Source: Nocardia australiensis | GTDB lineage: Bacteria > Actinomycetota > Actinomycetes > Mycobacteriales > Mycobacteriaceae | Direction of reading: 5' to 3' | Assembly (NCBI RefSeq): GCF_020733705.1 | Contig: NZ_JAJFZM010000004.1 | Location: forward strand, 124,001-188,000 | Length of the DNA: 64,000 nt | Shown: positions 53,011 to 61,976 of the stretch, in pieces | How positions within the stretch are numbered: the stretch's first letter is position 1 | Layout of the letters: each line of letters starts with the position of its first letter | Notes under the pieces: model-generated | What the model was told of the DNA's origin: nothing | The model's input: only the letters and a program-made list of their open reading frames with translations | The model's database searches: none | Position numbers and translations under genes: made by a program

Positions 53011-53856
53011 TCAGGCGTCGGCTTGAACACGCGACAATTGGATTGTGGTGACGCACATGACGATTACGGTGATGCCGATCACCACGAGACCGACACCGTT
53101 GGTGCGCAGTCGTTCTTCGAGGACCGTTATACCGATGAAGGCGGCGACGAGAGGCTCGGTAATGGTGACGGCGGGCAGTGACGCCGCGAGCGGACCCGCT
53201 TGAAAGGCCCGCTGCTGCAAGTACAGCCCGATGAGGCCGGAGGCCACCAGTAACCATGTCTGCCAGCTGCCGAGAACGTGACCCAATCCGTGTTCGAACA
53301 AGGTGACGACGTAGAAGGTGAGCGCGGCAGCCAGGCCGAACAACGAACCGCCCGCCGCACCGAGCAACATGGCGCGTCGGCCCGCGTCGGCTGTGGCGAT
53401 TCCGGCCGCGACGGCAAGGGCGATCAGGCCGAGTAAAATCGTCAACGGGATCAGCCACTGATGAAGTGGCGCATTGGAATTGCCCTCGGTCGGGTCGCCG
53501 ACGATAAGGAAGCATGCCAGCGCGGCGGTAAGCGCGAGCGCGGTCGCCCAGGTTCGTCCGGTGACCCGGCGGCCGTTGAGGCGGGCCGACAGCGGCAGCG
53601 CGAAAACCAGCATGCTGACCAGGATCGGCTGCACGAGCAGCACCGCGCCCAAGGCCAGCGCGGCGATTTGCATGGCGTAACCGCCCGCGTCGCCGACGAT
53701 TCCGGCCCACCACCGCGGATTGGTCAGCAGCGTGCGAATCAGCGACGCGTCTTCGGGCACCGCCGCAGCGGCATGCTGCTGTGCCACCGCGGCGAGTGCG
53801 AAAAGCAGCGCCGCGAGTAGCGCGCAAATGATGGCACCGAGCGGGTGATTCGACAC
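53011..53856 (-). CDS. DMT-superfamily transporter (EamA-like)
   Basis: A 281-residue membrane protein with ten hydrophobic helices in the drug/metabolite transporter pattern, starting LGAIICALLAALLFALAAVA and ending VGLVVIGITVIVMCVTTIQL. The two EamA halves are recognisable: the first QIAALALGAVLLVQPILVSM, the second AGPLAASLPAVTITEPLVAA. Substrate unknown. It occupies the place where mycobacteria carry gnd1 and is followed by an oppositely spaced helicase gene. Confidence 0.85.
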   Translation of the reverse strand: MSNHPLGAIICALLAALLFALAAVAQQHAAAAVPEDASLIRTLLTNPRWWAGIVGDAGGYAMQIAALALGAVLLVQPILVSMLVFALPLSARLNGRRVTGRTWATALALTAALACFLIVGDPTEGNSNAPLHQWLIPLTILLGLIALAVAAGIATADAGRRAMLLGAAGGSLFGLAAALTFYVVTLFEHGLGHVLGSWQTWLLVASGLIGLYLQQRAFQAGPLAASLPAVTITEPLVAAFIGITVLEERLRTNGVGLVVIGITVIVMCVTTIQLSRVQADA

Positions 53857-53859
53857 CGG

Positions 53860-55308
53860 TCAGTTAGCTCCGCGATTGCGGGAGTTCGTGCCGCCCTGGG
53901 CGCGACCGGCGCGGCGTCGCGAACGCCCGGGCGTGTCACCGGAGCCCGACCGGCTCGGCTGCTGTCGGGAACCCGCGTCGCGAACGCCCGAGCGGCCCTG
54001 ACCCGTCAAACCAGTGTTGGCCGATGCGCGCTTCGATGAACCTCGTCGCTGCGCCGGTTCTTCCTTCTGTGCGGCGTCGGACGAACCCGCCGCGGCAGGA
54101 GCGACGACCGCGACCCCCGACGGCTGCCTCGCGCCGGTAATCGCGATCAGCTGCCGGTCACCCGGGCGAACCTCGACTGCGTCGATCTCCACACCAGCCT
54201 TGCGGGTCATCTTGTCGACATCGTCGCGCTCGTCCTCGGTGACCAGCGTGACCACCACACCGTCCTCACCCGCGCGAGCGGTGCGTCCGGCGCGATGCAG
54301 GTACGCCTTCGATTCCGCAGGCGGATCTGCGTGGACTACCAGCGAAATCCCGTCCACGTGGATGCCGCGTGCGGCGACATCGGTTGTCACGAGTACCGGG
54401 GTCGAGCCATCGGCGAAGGCCGCAAGGGTCCGTGTCCGATTGTTCTGCGCCTTGCCACCGTGCAGCGCGCCCGCGGCGATCCCCGCCGCGCGCAACTGCT
54501 TGGCCAGCCGGTCGGCGCCGTACTTGGTGCGCACGAACATGATGGTGAGCCCCTCGCGCGCCGCGATCTGGGCAATGATGGTGCGCTTGTCCGCCTTGCG
54601 TAGGTGCAGCAGGTGATGCGACATGGTGGCGACCGAGGCCGACGGCGGTGCGGTCGAATGGGTCACCGGTGAGCGCAGGTAGCGCTTGACGAGCTTGTCG
54701 ACCTCACCGTCGAGGGTGGCCGAGAACAGCAGGCGCTGACCGTCTTGCGGGGTACGGTCCAGCAACTTGGTGACCTGGGGCAGGAAACCCATATCGGCCA
54801 TGTGATCGGCCTCGTCAAGCGCGGTGATGCGAACCTCGGACAGATCGGCCGAACGCTGGTTGATCAGATCCTCCAGCCGTCCCGGTGTCGCGATGAGCAG
54901 GTCGACGCCGCGAGCGAGCCGGTCGGCCTGGCGTTTGATCGGCGCGCCACCGACCACTGCCGCGACCCGCATACCCAGAGCCAGGGCCGGATTGTCCAGC
55001 GCGCGTTCGATTTGCATGGCCAGTTCCCTGGTCGGCACAAGTACCAGACCACGTGGTTTAGTGGGCTTGGCGGCGGCACCGGCGAGCCGGGCTAGCATCG
55101 GCAGCCCGAATGCGAGCGTCTTCCCCGATCCGGTCGGGCCACGGCCGAGTACATCCTTGCCGGTCATGGCGTCGGGCACCGTCGCGGCCTGGATGGGGAA
55201 CGGGGCCTCGATGCCGTCGCGGCGCAGCGCCTGAACAAGCGGGACGGGCAGGCCCAGGTCCGCGAAACTCGTTGCGGGCGCCGTGGTGGCAGGGGTCGAG
55301 GAGGTCAA
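53860..55308 (-). CDS. DEAD-box RNA helicase
   Basis: A 482-residue helicase. Motifs in order: FADLGLPVPLVQALRRDGIE (Q motif), GPTGSGKT (I), PTRELA (Ia), TPGR (Ib), DEAD (II, in LDEADHM), SAT (III), VTTDVAARGIHVDG (V) and HRAGRTAR (VI). A basic Arg/Ser/Gly-rich tail of about 110 residues binds RNA. I chose TTG 55308 because GAAAGG lies upstream and the protein then starts TSSTPATTAPATSFADLG as in related helicases; the frame is open much further upstream, but there it overlaps the M56 gene in another frame. Confidence 0.9.
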   Translation of the reverse strand: MTSSTPATTAPATSFADLGLPVPLVQALRRDGIEAPFPIQAATVPDAMTGKDVLGRGPTGSGKTLAFGLPMLARLAGAAAKPTKPRGLVLVPTRELAMQIERALDNPALALGMRVAAVVGGAPIKRQADRLARGVDLLIATPGRLEDLINQRSADLSEVRITALDEADHMADMGFLPQVTKLLDRTPQDGQRLLFSATLDGEVDKLVKRYLRSPVTHSTAPPSASVATMSHHLLHLRKADKRTIIAQIAAREGLTIMFVRTKYGADRLAKQLRAAGIAAGALHGGKAQNNRTRTLAAFADGSTPVLVTTDVAARGIHVDGISLVVHADPPAESKAYLHRAGRTARAGEDGVVVTLVTEDERDDVDKMTRKAGVEIDAVEVRPGDRQLIAITGARQPSGVAVVAPAAAGSSDAAQKEEPAQRRGSSKRASANTGLTGQGRSGVRDAGSRQQPSRSGSGDTPGRSRRRAGRAQGGTNSRNRGAN

Positions 55309-55382
55309 AGGGGGTGTGTGCCTTTCGGTGCAGGCTGTGATGAGGTCTGCCTGGGTGTGTCTTCCAGTGCGACCGGTGCGAA

Positions 55383-56321
55383 TCAGTTGCGGAAAAGCCG
55401 ATTCAGTTCGACCAACCACGGTACCGCGACCGCCATGGTCGGAACGACCAGGATCGCCATCGACCCCAGGTAGGCCGCCGTGGCGATGCGCAGGTCGCCG
55501 ATTCGCCCGCCCAGTCGCTGGATGCGGATCAATGTGGTCGGACCGCCCGCGGCGAGGGCGCCCTGTGGTGCGGTCGACTTGGCGCAGGCGACCAACGCGC
55601 GCGCCAGCGGCGTCGGGCCGGTGACTTTGACAGCGGAATCGTCGGCGAGCAGTTCGATCAGTAGCTTCACCGAGCCGAGCGCGGCCCTGCTTCGCACAAC
55701 GCGGGGGAAGGCTTCGTGGACGGCGGTGAAGGCTTCGAGCACCAGATCGTGGCGAGCCCGAAGGTGGGAGCGTTCGTGGCTGAGGATCGCGGTGATCTCG
55801 GCGTCTCGCAGATTCGTCAGCGTGCCTTCGCTGACGACGACCCGCTGGCGCAGGCCGGGCAGGCAATACGCGATCGGCTCGGTTGCGGCGAGCACTCGGA
55901 TATCGGCCGCGCGCCGGTGCGGTCCGCCCTGATCGAGCAGGTCGACCAGCACGCGGTGGCGGGCGCGCCTCCTACGGGTGTGCACGCCGACTCGGATAGC
56001 CGCGTAGATCAGCCTGCCACCGATCATGAGCGTCAGCGCGAAGACGAAGACGTAGACCAGCCACAGTGGCAGACCGAGTGCGTCGATCTCCCTGGCCGGT
56101 GAGGTCGTCGGCCGTCCATCGGTTCCTGGAACGAGCAGCTCGGCGGCGATGGCCAGACCCGAACCGAATGCGCTGAGCACGGCGGCTAGCGCGATGGCCT
56201 GCCACAGGACGAGCGCTGCTCGTGGCGTCCGATAGGTCCACGTAGCCCTGCTCAACAGTGCTGGGGCAGGCCCCGCGAGAAGCAATGCGAGTCCGGCGAA
56301 GACCGGCGCGGTTGCGTTCAT
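55383..56321 (-). CDS. M56-family metallopeptidase, BlaR1-like without sensor domain
   Basis: A 312-residue membrane protease with the zinc motif HERSH (His182, Glu183, His186) and hydrophobic helices at the N terminus, at about 36-60, 86-105 and near the end. It corresponds to Rv1845c. Like that protein it lacks the C-terminal penicillin-sensing domain of staphylococcal BlaR1. Next to BlaI it should cleave or release the repressor under cell-wall stress. ATG 56321; 62 bp after the blaI gene. Confidence 0.9.
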   Translation of the reverse strand: MNATAPVFAGLALLLAGPAPALLSRATWTYRTPRAALVLWQAIALAAVLSAFGSGLAIAAELLVPGTDGRPTTSPAREIDALGLPLWLVYVFVFALTLMIGGRLIYAAIRVGVHTRRRRARHRVLVDLLDQGGPHRRAADIRVLAATEPIAYCLPGLRQRVVVSEGTLTNLRDAEITAILSHERSHLRARHDLVLEAFTAVHEAFPRVVRSRAALGSVKLLIELLADDSAVKVTGPTPLARALVACAKSTAPQGALAAGGPTTLIRIQRLGGRIGDLRIATAAYLGSMAILVVPTMAVAVPWLVELNRLFRN

Positions 56322-56383
56322 CGACTCAGCTCACTGCGTTGGTGGGGCCACGGCGCTCACGGCATTGTGAGGACGGTCCAAGA

Positions 56384-56776
56384 CTACTGCGACGGTGGCG
56401 CAGTGTCCTCGGATGCCTCGAGCTTAGCGAGTGCCTCGCGCAAAGCATCAGCCTCGTTCCTGCCGACCTGCTCCACGAAATGCACCAGCGCCGCCGCGCG
56501 ACTGCCTGCTTCGTCGGCCTGCTGTAGCGCGTCGAACATCAGACTCGCGACCAGTTCGTCGCGAGTGTGCACCGGTGCGTAGCGATGGGCACGATCGTCA
56601 CGGCGCTGGACCACCAGGTTCTTCTTCGCCAACCGCTGTAACACCGTCATCACCGTGGTGTAGGCGAGCTCGCGCCGGGCAGCCAATGCCTCGTGTACCT
56701 GCCGGACCGTTTGCGGTTCGTCACTCGACCACAATTGGTCCATAACCGCTTTCTCGAGTTCACCTAGACCTGCCAT
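56384..56776 (-). CDS. blaI: BlaI/MecI/CopY-family repressor
   Basis: A 130-residue winged-helix repressor: MAGLGELEKAVMDQLWSSDE, RQVHEALAARRELAYTTVMT, VLQRLAKKNLVVQRRDDRAH, then a helical dimerisation part. It matches the mycobacterial BlaI (Rv1846c) that controls the blaC and Rv1845c genes. A palindromic operator starts 35 bp upstream. ATG 56776. Confidence 0.92.
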   Translation of the reverse strand: MAGLGELEKAVMDQLWSSDEPQTVRQVHEALAARRELAYTTVMTVLQRLAKKNLVVQRRDDRAHRYAPVHTRDELVASLMFDALQQADEAGSRAAALVHFVEQVGRNEADALREALAKLEASEDTAPPSQ

Positions 56777-56810
56777 CCCTCGAGTTTACGGACCCAACGA
56801 CACAATTGCG

Positions 56811-56827
56811 TACTACATGGTGTCGTA
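56811..56827. promoter_or_regulatory. BlaI operator
   Basis: TACTACATGGTGTCGTA; the arms TACTACA and TGTCGTA match as inverted repeat at six of seven positions. The TACTACA-n3-TGTAGTA form is the usual BlaI box. A second overlapping inverted repeat is ACGACAC...GTGTCGT (about 56798-56826). Confidence 0.65.
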
Positions 56828-57103
56828 ACTGGTCGGTAGCTGTGTGGCATTTGTCATATGACTGTTATGCGACGCGAGCACGTGCCTGGTGACGATGGGC
56901 GCAATCATCGGCCGCCCGGAGATCGGATCCTCGAACACCGACGCCTCGAGGTCGAACACCTCCCGCAACAGGCCCGCATTGATGATGTCTCCTGGAATGC
57001 CCCGCGCGACGATCCGTCCGTCGCGCATGACGATGAGGTGATCGCTGTAGCGGATTGCGAGGTTGAGATCGTGCGGCACCATGACGACAGTGCGTCCGAG
57101 ATT
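56813..57103 (-). pseudogene. Siderophore-type ABC ATPase, C-terminal remnant
   Basis: From 57103 the frame gives LGRTVVMVPHDLNLAIRYSD, then HLIVMRDGRIVARGIPGDI and LREVFDLEASVFEDPISGRP. These are the H-loop and C-terminal end of FepC/FecE-like ATPases for iron-siderophore uptake. Walker A, signature and Walker B are all missing. The stop overlaps the BlaI operator. Confidence 0.75.
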
Positions 57104-57206
57104 GTCGTGCGGCGGGCTCCATGTGGTTGACATGGAGCCCGCCGCGGCAGTGGATCGGGGTCTCCGCAGCCCTCGGGACTCACTCAATCCTGACGCCGAA
57201 TTGAGT

Positions 57207-57225
57207 GTAGGTCAGGCTTACCTAA
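57207..57225 (-). promoter_or_regulatory. IdeR/DtxR iron box
   Basis: GTAGGTCAGGCTTACCTAA matches the 19-bp iron box (TTAGGTTAGSCTAACCTAA) closely. It lies directly upstream of the ABC ATPase remnant, so an iron-regulated siderophore operon once started here. Confidence 0.7.
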
Positions 57226-57302
57226 GTGTGCAAGCGGGCGTGTGTGCATGCTCGGGTGTAGGTGCGTTCGACCCATAGCAGGACGTGCGGCGATCGGGAA
57301 CG

Positions 57303-57450
57303 TGCATCAAGGTCGCTGCGCCGGACCAATCGGGTCGGGAGGAATTGGCCGGGTGCATCGGATGCGGATGCCTGTCGCTGCAATCCTGCAATCTGTTCAA
57401 CCCGAAGGACGAGCTAGGTGATCACGGTGTCGGCGCTTGCCGGATCTGAC
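57303..57450 (+). pseudogene. SoxR-type regulator, C-terminal remnant
   Basis: The frame encodes REELAGCIGCGCLSLQSCNL followed by FNPKDELGDHG. CIGCGCLSLxxC is the 2Fe-2S cluster motif of SoxR. No start, helix-turn-helix or linker helix is found upstream: an in-frame stop lies at 57276-57278. Confidence 0.7.
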
Positions 57451-57527
57451 GGATCCGGCCTCCAGGCCACATCAATGCGCGGATACCCGAACTCGCGGGT
57501 GCATTTGTCTGATGTAAAGGTGGATGC

Positions 57528-57983
57528 ATGACACAGCAGGAAGTCGATCCGGGTCAGTCACTCGCGGATATCACGCCCGAGCGCATGACCGAGCTCAGCA
57601 AGAACACCTTCACCGATCTGATCGGACTCGAGTTCACTGAGGTCACGCCGGATATCGTGCGCGGTGAGCTGACCGTGGGACCGCAACTTTTGCAGATGGC
57701 CGGCATCGTCAATGGCGGTGTGTACTGCACAATCGTCGAAACACTCGCGAGTATCGGCGGCGGGGTCTGGTATGACGCGCAGGGCAATAGGGGAACCGTT
57801 GTCGGGGTCAACAACAACACCGACTTCTTGCGCGCGGTCAGTGCGGGCAAGGTATTCGGTGAGTCGACGCCGTTGCATCGTGGTCGATTGCAGCAGTTGT
57901 GGCAGGTCGTCCTCACCAATGATGAAGGCCGCACGGTGGCACGCGGCCAGGTGCGGTTGCAGAACCTGCCCGCCCGCGACTGA
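57528..57983 (+). CDS. PaaI-family thioesterase (Rv1847 type)
   Basis: A 151-residue hotdog-fold thioesterase. It has the sequence NTFTDLIGLEFTEVTPDIVRGEL, the HGG-like active-site turn as GIVNGGVYCTIVETLASIGG (Asn replaces His), and GVNNNTDFLRAVSAGKV. It corresponds to Rv1847, which precedes the urease operon in mycobacteria. ATG 57528. Cytosolic; likely hydrolyses an aromatic or acyl-CoA thioester. Confidence 0.9.
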   Translation: MTQQEVDPGQSLADITPERMTELSKNTFTDLIGLEFTEVTPDIVRGELTVGPQLLQMAGIVNGGVYCTIVETLASIGGGVWYDAQGNRGTVVGVNNNTDFLRAVSAGKVFGESTPLHRGRLQQLWQVVLTNDEGRTVARGQVRLQNLPARD

Positions 57984-58057
57984 GTGCGCTCGCTGGGCGG
58001 GGCCGGAACGACCGGGCCGGAATGACTGTTGCCACCGACCCGGCCGCTGCGGAGCCA

Positions 58058-58463
58058 GGATGCGTCTGTCACCGACGAGCAGGAACGGCACATGCATTCG
58101 GCAACGATTCGTTGGCGGCAGGTAATGCGCTGCGCGGCATGGTATGGGTCAGGCCAGCGCGCCTCGGGCCGATGGTGCGCCGAACACCGTAATCACCGGG
58201 GCGGTCGTCATCGACCATCGGGAATCATCAAGGCCGACATCGGTGTTCGCGACGGATGGGTCTGCGCCATCGGCAAAAGCGGACGAAAACTGGTGCCGGG
58301 CAAAAATATTCGTCAAGTGACGAAAACCGACATGCGCAATAAGACGCGATTGCCCCGCATCGAAGTCACCCCCGATACCTTCACGGTGCGCATCGATGGG
58401 GAGGTGTGGACCGAACAGCCCGCAACGGAACTGCCCATGGCGCAACGGTATTTCTTGTTCTGA
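58058..58463 (+). pseudogene. ureC: Urease remnant: ureA start and both ends of ureC
   Basis: ATG 58058 reads MRLSP as in UreA, but the frame is lost at once. From ATG 58144, MGQASAPRADGAPNTVITGA and VVIDH match the N-terminal part of UreC; one base change of frame near 58222 continues as GIIKADIGVRDGWVCAIGKSG. Directly afterwards comes the UreC C terminus, PRIEVTPDTFTVRIDGEVWT and QPATELPMAQRYFLF. About 440 residues with the nickel ligands and the carbamylated lysine are missing. The position after the thioesterase gene is the place of the urease operon. Confidence 0.85.
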
Positions 58464-58554
58464 ACCGGTGTTCACCCGCCCGGTCGATTCGGTGTCGCTT
58501 GGCACGGTTCCGCGCCGGACGTGCGGCAGCCGCCAACGAGGCGCGCCGACGTTC

Positions 58555-58995
58555 ATGTTTATCACCGACCACCCGGGATGGCTGAGCACCGACGACGGCA
58601 TCGACTACCGGGCCGTCAGCGACTACGGCCTCGCGCTCTCCTGCGGGTTCGACCTCTCGCCGACCGAGGCCGCGTTCTTCGACCAGAACCAGAGCTACGA
58701 CCGCGGCTACACCGCCACCTACCTGGTGAACTGGCTGCTCACCGCCCTGTACGGCCGCCGGCGCGAGGACCGGGAGACACGCGCGGCGATGGTGCGCGCC
58801 ATCGCCGAGGGCAAACCGCCGGAGGGCATCCCCGAGGAGGCCGCCGCGCTCCTCACCCGGCACGCACCGATCGCCGCGGCGATGTCCGCATTCACGCGTG
58901 CGTTCCAGCAGAAGAGCCGCAGCACCCCATATCCGGACCATGAGATCCGCCGCCTGCTGGACGGCCAGGCCATTCGGAGCCCCGACGTTAGGTGA
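58555..58995 (+). CDS. Hypothetical protein of unknown family
   Basis: A 146-residue soluble protein, MFITDHPGWLSTDDGIDYRA, with FDLSPTEAAFFDQNQSYDRG and TRAAMVRAIAEGKPPEG. It has no signal peptide or membrane helix and is mostly helical. I recognise no family. ATG 58555 has no strong ribosome-binding site; the frame is open upstream to 58396, inside the urease remnant. Confidence 0.6.
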   Translation: MFITDHPGWLSTDDGIDYRAVSDYGLALSCGFDLSPTEAAFFDQNQSYDRGYTATYLVNWLLTALYGRRREDRETRAAMVRAIAEGKPPEGIPEEAAALLTRHAPIAAAMSAFTRAFQQKSRSTPYPDHEIRRLLDGQAIRSPDVR

Positions 58996-59145
58996 CCCAC
59001 CGCATCCTCGGTGCCACTTGACGCCGCGAGAACACCGCTACGCAACGCCGCGGATCACAGCCAGCCTGAATATCCCATAATCGGCTACGAGCGTGCATTC
59101 GGTCGACGTTGGCTGGGCACGGCCAGTTAGTTCAGAGAAGTAGGC

Positions 59146-59403
59146 GTGCGCTGCCCGATGATGCGCATGGACCCCGACCAACTGCCACGCCTGCTGTCGA
59201 TAGAAGCCGACACCCACCGGCTGCTCGACGAAGCCAGGGCGAACAACTGGGAGGGCGAGATCATCGGCCTCGAAACCACCCTCGCCCACATCCAGGAAAA
59301 GAAAGCGCAGGTGGAACGGATCAGGAACACGGCAGGCCCAACCGATGGCCAGGTTCAGCTCGTGTTGCTGCCATCGCGCCCCGCACCAGCAACGCCGTGT
59401 TGA
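59146..59403 (+). CDS. Small coiled-coil protein, possible recombinase tail
   Basis: An 85-residue frame from GTG 59146. DPDQLPRLLSIEADTHRLLDEARANNW and ETTLAHIQEKKAQVERIR form two amphipathic helices. This two-helix pattern is familiar from the C-terminal end of some actinobacterial site-specific recombinases, so it may be the remnant of one. No clear ribosome-binding site. Confidence 0.35.
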   Translation: MRCPMMRMDPDQLPRLLSIEADTHRLLDEARANNWEGEIIGLETTLAHIQEKKAQVERIRNTAGPTDGQVQLVLLPSRPAPATPC

Positions 59404-59925
59404 CCGAACAACACTGCGAGCCCGTCGATATGCCGCGCAGGGGAAGATCCTGAAGATGCAATCTGACTGGAGGTGGTGTCGCCGATGCCGATGATCCGTG
59501 CTGTCCCCGGGAACCCAGCTACTGATTGGCCAAGCCCAACGACCATCAACGCACCACGCGTTGCGGGCCCGATCGACGCCAGAAGCTCAGCATGGCTAAG
59601 CTGGTCAATCCTGACGTCGGTTATCGGTGCCAGCCAGCTGGTCTGAGATCCGTTGGTATCGGCGAAATCTGACGTCATCGGCCAGCGTGTCCAGTCGGTT
59701 GGGCGTGCCCACCGAACGCACGCTCATGCCGTTGAGCGCACTGTTCGTGGATGGCCAGTCATTGCGATGACGATCCGGCCAGATGCGCATTCAGCAAGCG
59801 CCCACGGCTGGCCGGGGGTATGGGCGCGAGTCGGATCGACCGGTTCGTTACGATCGAGAGCCCACCACCCGTCTTCGCGATCCGTACCCGCCCCTAGGCA
59901 GGGCGCCAAGGTGGCGTCTACGACC
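59404..59925. other. Intergenic, nothing recognised
   Basis: About 520 bp between the small coiled-coil frame and the next gene's stop codon. Short frames on both strands have no recognisable content. Confidence 0.4.
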
Positions 59926-60501
59926 TCAGCAGCGGCCCTCGGTCATCGTGGTCTCGGTCGTTATCTTCGCGACCTCGGCCGTCGATTCGGGGAGTCGGTC
60001 GGCGAAGACGGTCAGGCAGACCGGATGGTCGCCGTCGGCGTTGGTGATCTCGAATGTGTTGACGCTGTACTTCAGGCTGTACTTCGGGCGGTCCTCCATG
60101 AAGGTCCCGGTCCCCTCTTTGAACCTGGCCCGGTCTCCCGCCGCGTCGGCCACCACCCTGCGGGCCCGTTGCGTGAGGGCTACCTCGGTGATGTTGTCCT
60201 GGGTGCGGCCGTTCAGCCTGGCGGCGGCCTGCACGGCGACGGCCCACACGTCCCGCTGGTCGTAGGCGAAGGCACTGCGGACCGGGCCGTTCACGACGAA
60301 CGTCCCGGCGACCAGGACGGCCGCCGCGACCAGTTTCGCGACCCGCCAGGCCACCAGCGCGGCATCGGACGGCTCGCACGCCTGCGGGTCCCGGTACCGC
60401 CAGGCATGCCTCTTCCACCACCGCCTGCGCTGGTCACCGCACGCCGCGACGACCAGCACCGCCGCCAGCAGCCCCAGAACAACGACCAGAGACGTGAGCA
60501 A
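59926..60501 (-). CDS. Membrane protein of unknown function
   Basis: A 191-residue protein from TTG 60501, chosen because GGAGGTG lies just before it. One helix at residues 3-20 (LTSLVVVLGLLAAVLVVAAC) and another near 55-75 (VAKLVAAAVLVAGTFVVNGP) bracket a basic loop (RRRWWKRHAWRYRD), then an outside domain with QAAARLNGRTQDNITEVALT and a C-terminal beta region. Similar proteins occur on integrative elements of actinobacteria, but I recognise no named family. Confidence 0.55.
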   Translation of the reverse strand: MLTSLVVVLGLLAAVLVVAACGDQRRRWWKRHAWRYRDPQACEPSDAALVAWRVAKLVAAAVLVAGTFVVNGPVRSAFAYDQRDVWAVAVQAAARLNGRTQDNITEVALTQRARRVVADAAGDRARFKEGTGTFMEDRPKYSLKYSVNTFEITNADGDHPVCLTVFADRLPESTAEVAKITTETTMTEGRC

Positions 60502-61036
60502 ACGACACCTCCACAAACGACCTCGGGGTGTCAGATGCCAACCGGCACACGCTTTTTCACCATCCCCTCGACTGAGATAGAACTTACACGCCGGGGCGAA
60601 CCCGATGGCCAACGATGGCAAAATGCCAGGTCACCAGACGACGGGGACAGAGAACGGGGTCAGTGCCGGTGAACAGGCTCCGGTGCCTGGCATGCCGCTG
60701 GTCGCGCGATCTGTCGCAGCCAGAGGGCAAGCCGGAGGAGTGTCCGAAAATGCCGCATGGAGCGCGGTTCGAACACTTCGCCCAGCCAATTCCCGCTCAC
60801 AGCCATCAGCACCTGCATACGCACAGCAACCCCAGGCGCGGCGCGAAACACAACGGGCAGCACCATCAACACAACATTGCGGGGCTTCGCGCAGGAAGGA
60901 ACCCAGCCTGCTCATGGGCAATCGTTGTGCCCGACGAGCCAGCGAAGAAGATCTGTATTACCAGCGCAATCCTTGGCTCGAGTGAGAGCATTCTGCCCAA
61001 TGGAACGCCCACGGCCGTCGGTGGCAGACTTCCGGT
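60502..61036. other. Intergenic, nothing recognised
   Basis: About 535 bp between divergent genes. Short frames on both strands show no motif. It should hold promoters for the membrane protein and the O-methyltransferase. Confidence 0.4.
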
Positions 61037-61717
61037 ATGACGACTTTCGATTCGGCCGAAGTTGATGGCTATCTCGTAGATAAGCTGGTGGGCGATGGAG
61101 ATTCCACTGCGGCTGCCCTGGAAGCCAATGCCGCGGCCGGGTTGCCCGCGATCGATGTGTCACCGGCGCAGGGGAAGTTCCTGCATCTGCTCGCGCGCTC
61201 GACGGGGGCGCGTCGGGTGCTGGAGATCGGCACGCTCGGTGGATACAGCACGACGTGGCTCGCGCGGGCGGTCGGGGCGAACGGGGCGGTGGTCACCCTC
61301 GAATTCGAGCCCCGGCATGCCGAGGTCGCGCGGGCGAATCTCGACCGCGCGGGTGTTGGTGAGCGAGTCGATATTCGCGTCGGCGCCGCGCTCGACACCC
61401 TGCCGGTGCTCCAGGCCGAGGAACCCGAGCCCTTTGACCTGGTATTCATCGACGCCGACAAGGTGAACAACTCGAACTACGTACAGTGGGCATTGCGCTT
61501 GACCCGCCCCGGTGCGGTGATCATCGTCGACAATGTCGTCCGCAATGGCGCGGTGGCCGACAGTGCATCCGACGACCCGGCCGTGCGCGCGAGCCGCGAT
61601 CTGATCGATCTCTTGGCCAATGATCCGCGCGTGGACGCGACGGTGCTGCAGACCGTCGGCGCGAAGGGTTGGGACGGTTTCGCTTACGCGGTGGTGAACG
61701 GAGAAACGACCGACTGA
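61037..61717 (+). CDS. O-methyltransferase (catechol/caffeoyl-CoA type)
   Basis: A 226-residue class I methyltransferase. SAM loop RVLEIGTLGGYSTTWLARAV, acidic strand VVTLEFEP, and the divalent metal site region FDLVFIDADKVNNSNYVQWA and IIVDNVVRNGAV are all present. These are marks of family 3 O-methyltransferases, which act on hydroxyls of catechol-like substrates. Complete length for the family. It stands alone. Confidence 0.9.
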   Translation: MTTFDSAEVDGYLVDKLVGDGDSTAAALEANAAAGLPAIDVSPAQGKFLHLLARSTGARRVLEIGTLGGYSTTWLARAVGANGAVVTLEFEPRHAEVARANLDRAGVGERVDIRVGAALDTLPVLQAEEPEPFDLVFIDADKVNNSNYVQWALRLTRPGAVIIVDNVVRNGAVADSASDDPAVRASRDLIDLLANDPRVDATVLQTVGAKGWDGFAYAVVNGETTD

Positions 61718-61976
61718 TCGTCGGAGGGGACGATCCCGTGAGATCGGCGACTGGTCGCGCGGGCCGCGTTTACGCGGCACGAGGTGAGGCCGCGCGAGTC
61801 GCATTGGCGCCGTGGTAATTTCGCGGCGATGTCGGTCGGCCGACGGTCCGAGTTCATACTGGTTCCTGCCGCGCGCGGCGTCTCCAGTGGTACGGCGGCG
61901 TGATCTGATGGAACCGGACTGCGGTCTGCCGCGTCATAGACTTCGACGCGATGTGACGGCCGATTGGGAGGCACTG

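Noticed and set aside
55309..55866. 186-codon N-terminal extension of the DEAD helicase frame
   Set aside because: It overlaps the M56 peptidase gene in another frame and reads as Arg/Pro-rich sequence with no ribosome-binding site.
59653..60672. 339-residue plus-strand frame
   Set aside because: Antisense to the membrane protein gene 59926-60501 and without any recognisable fold.
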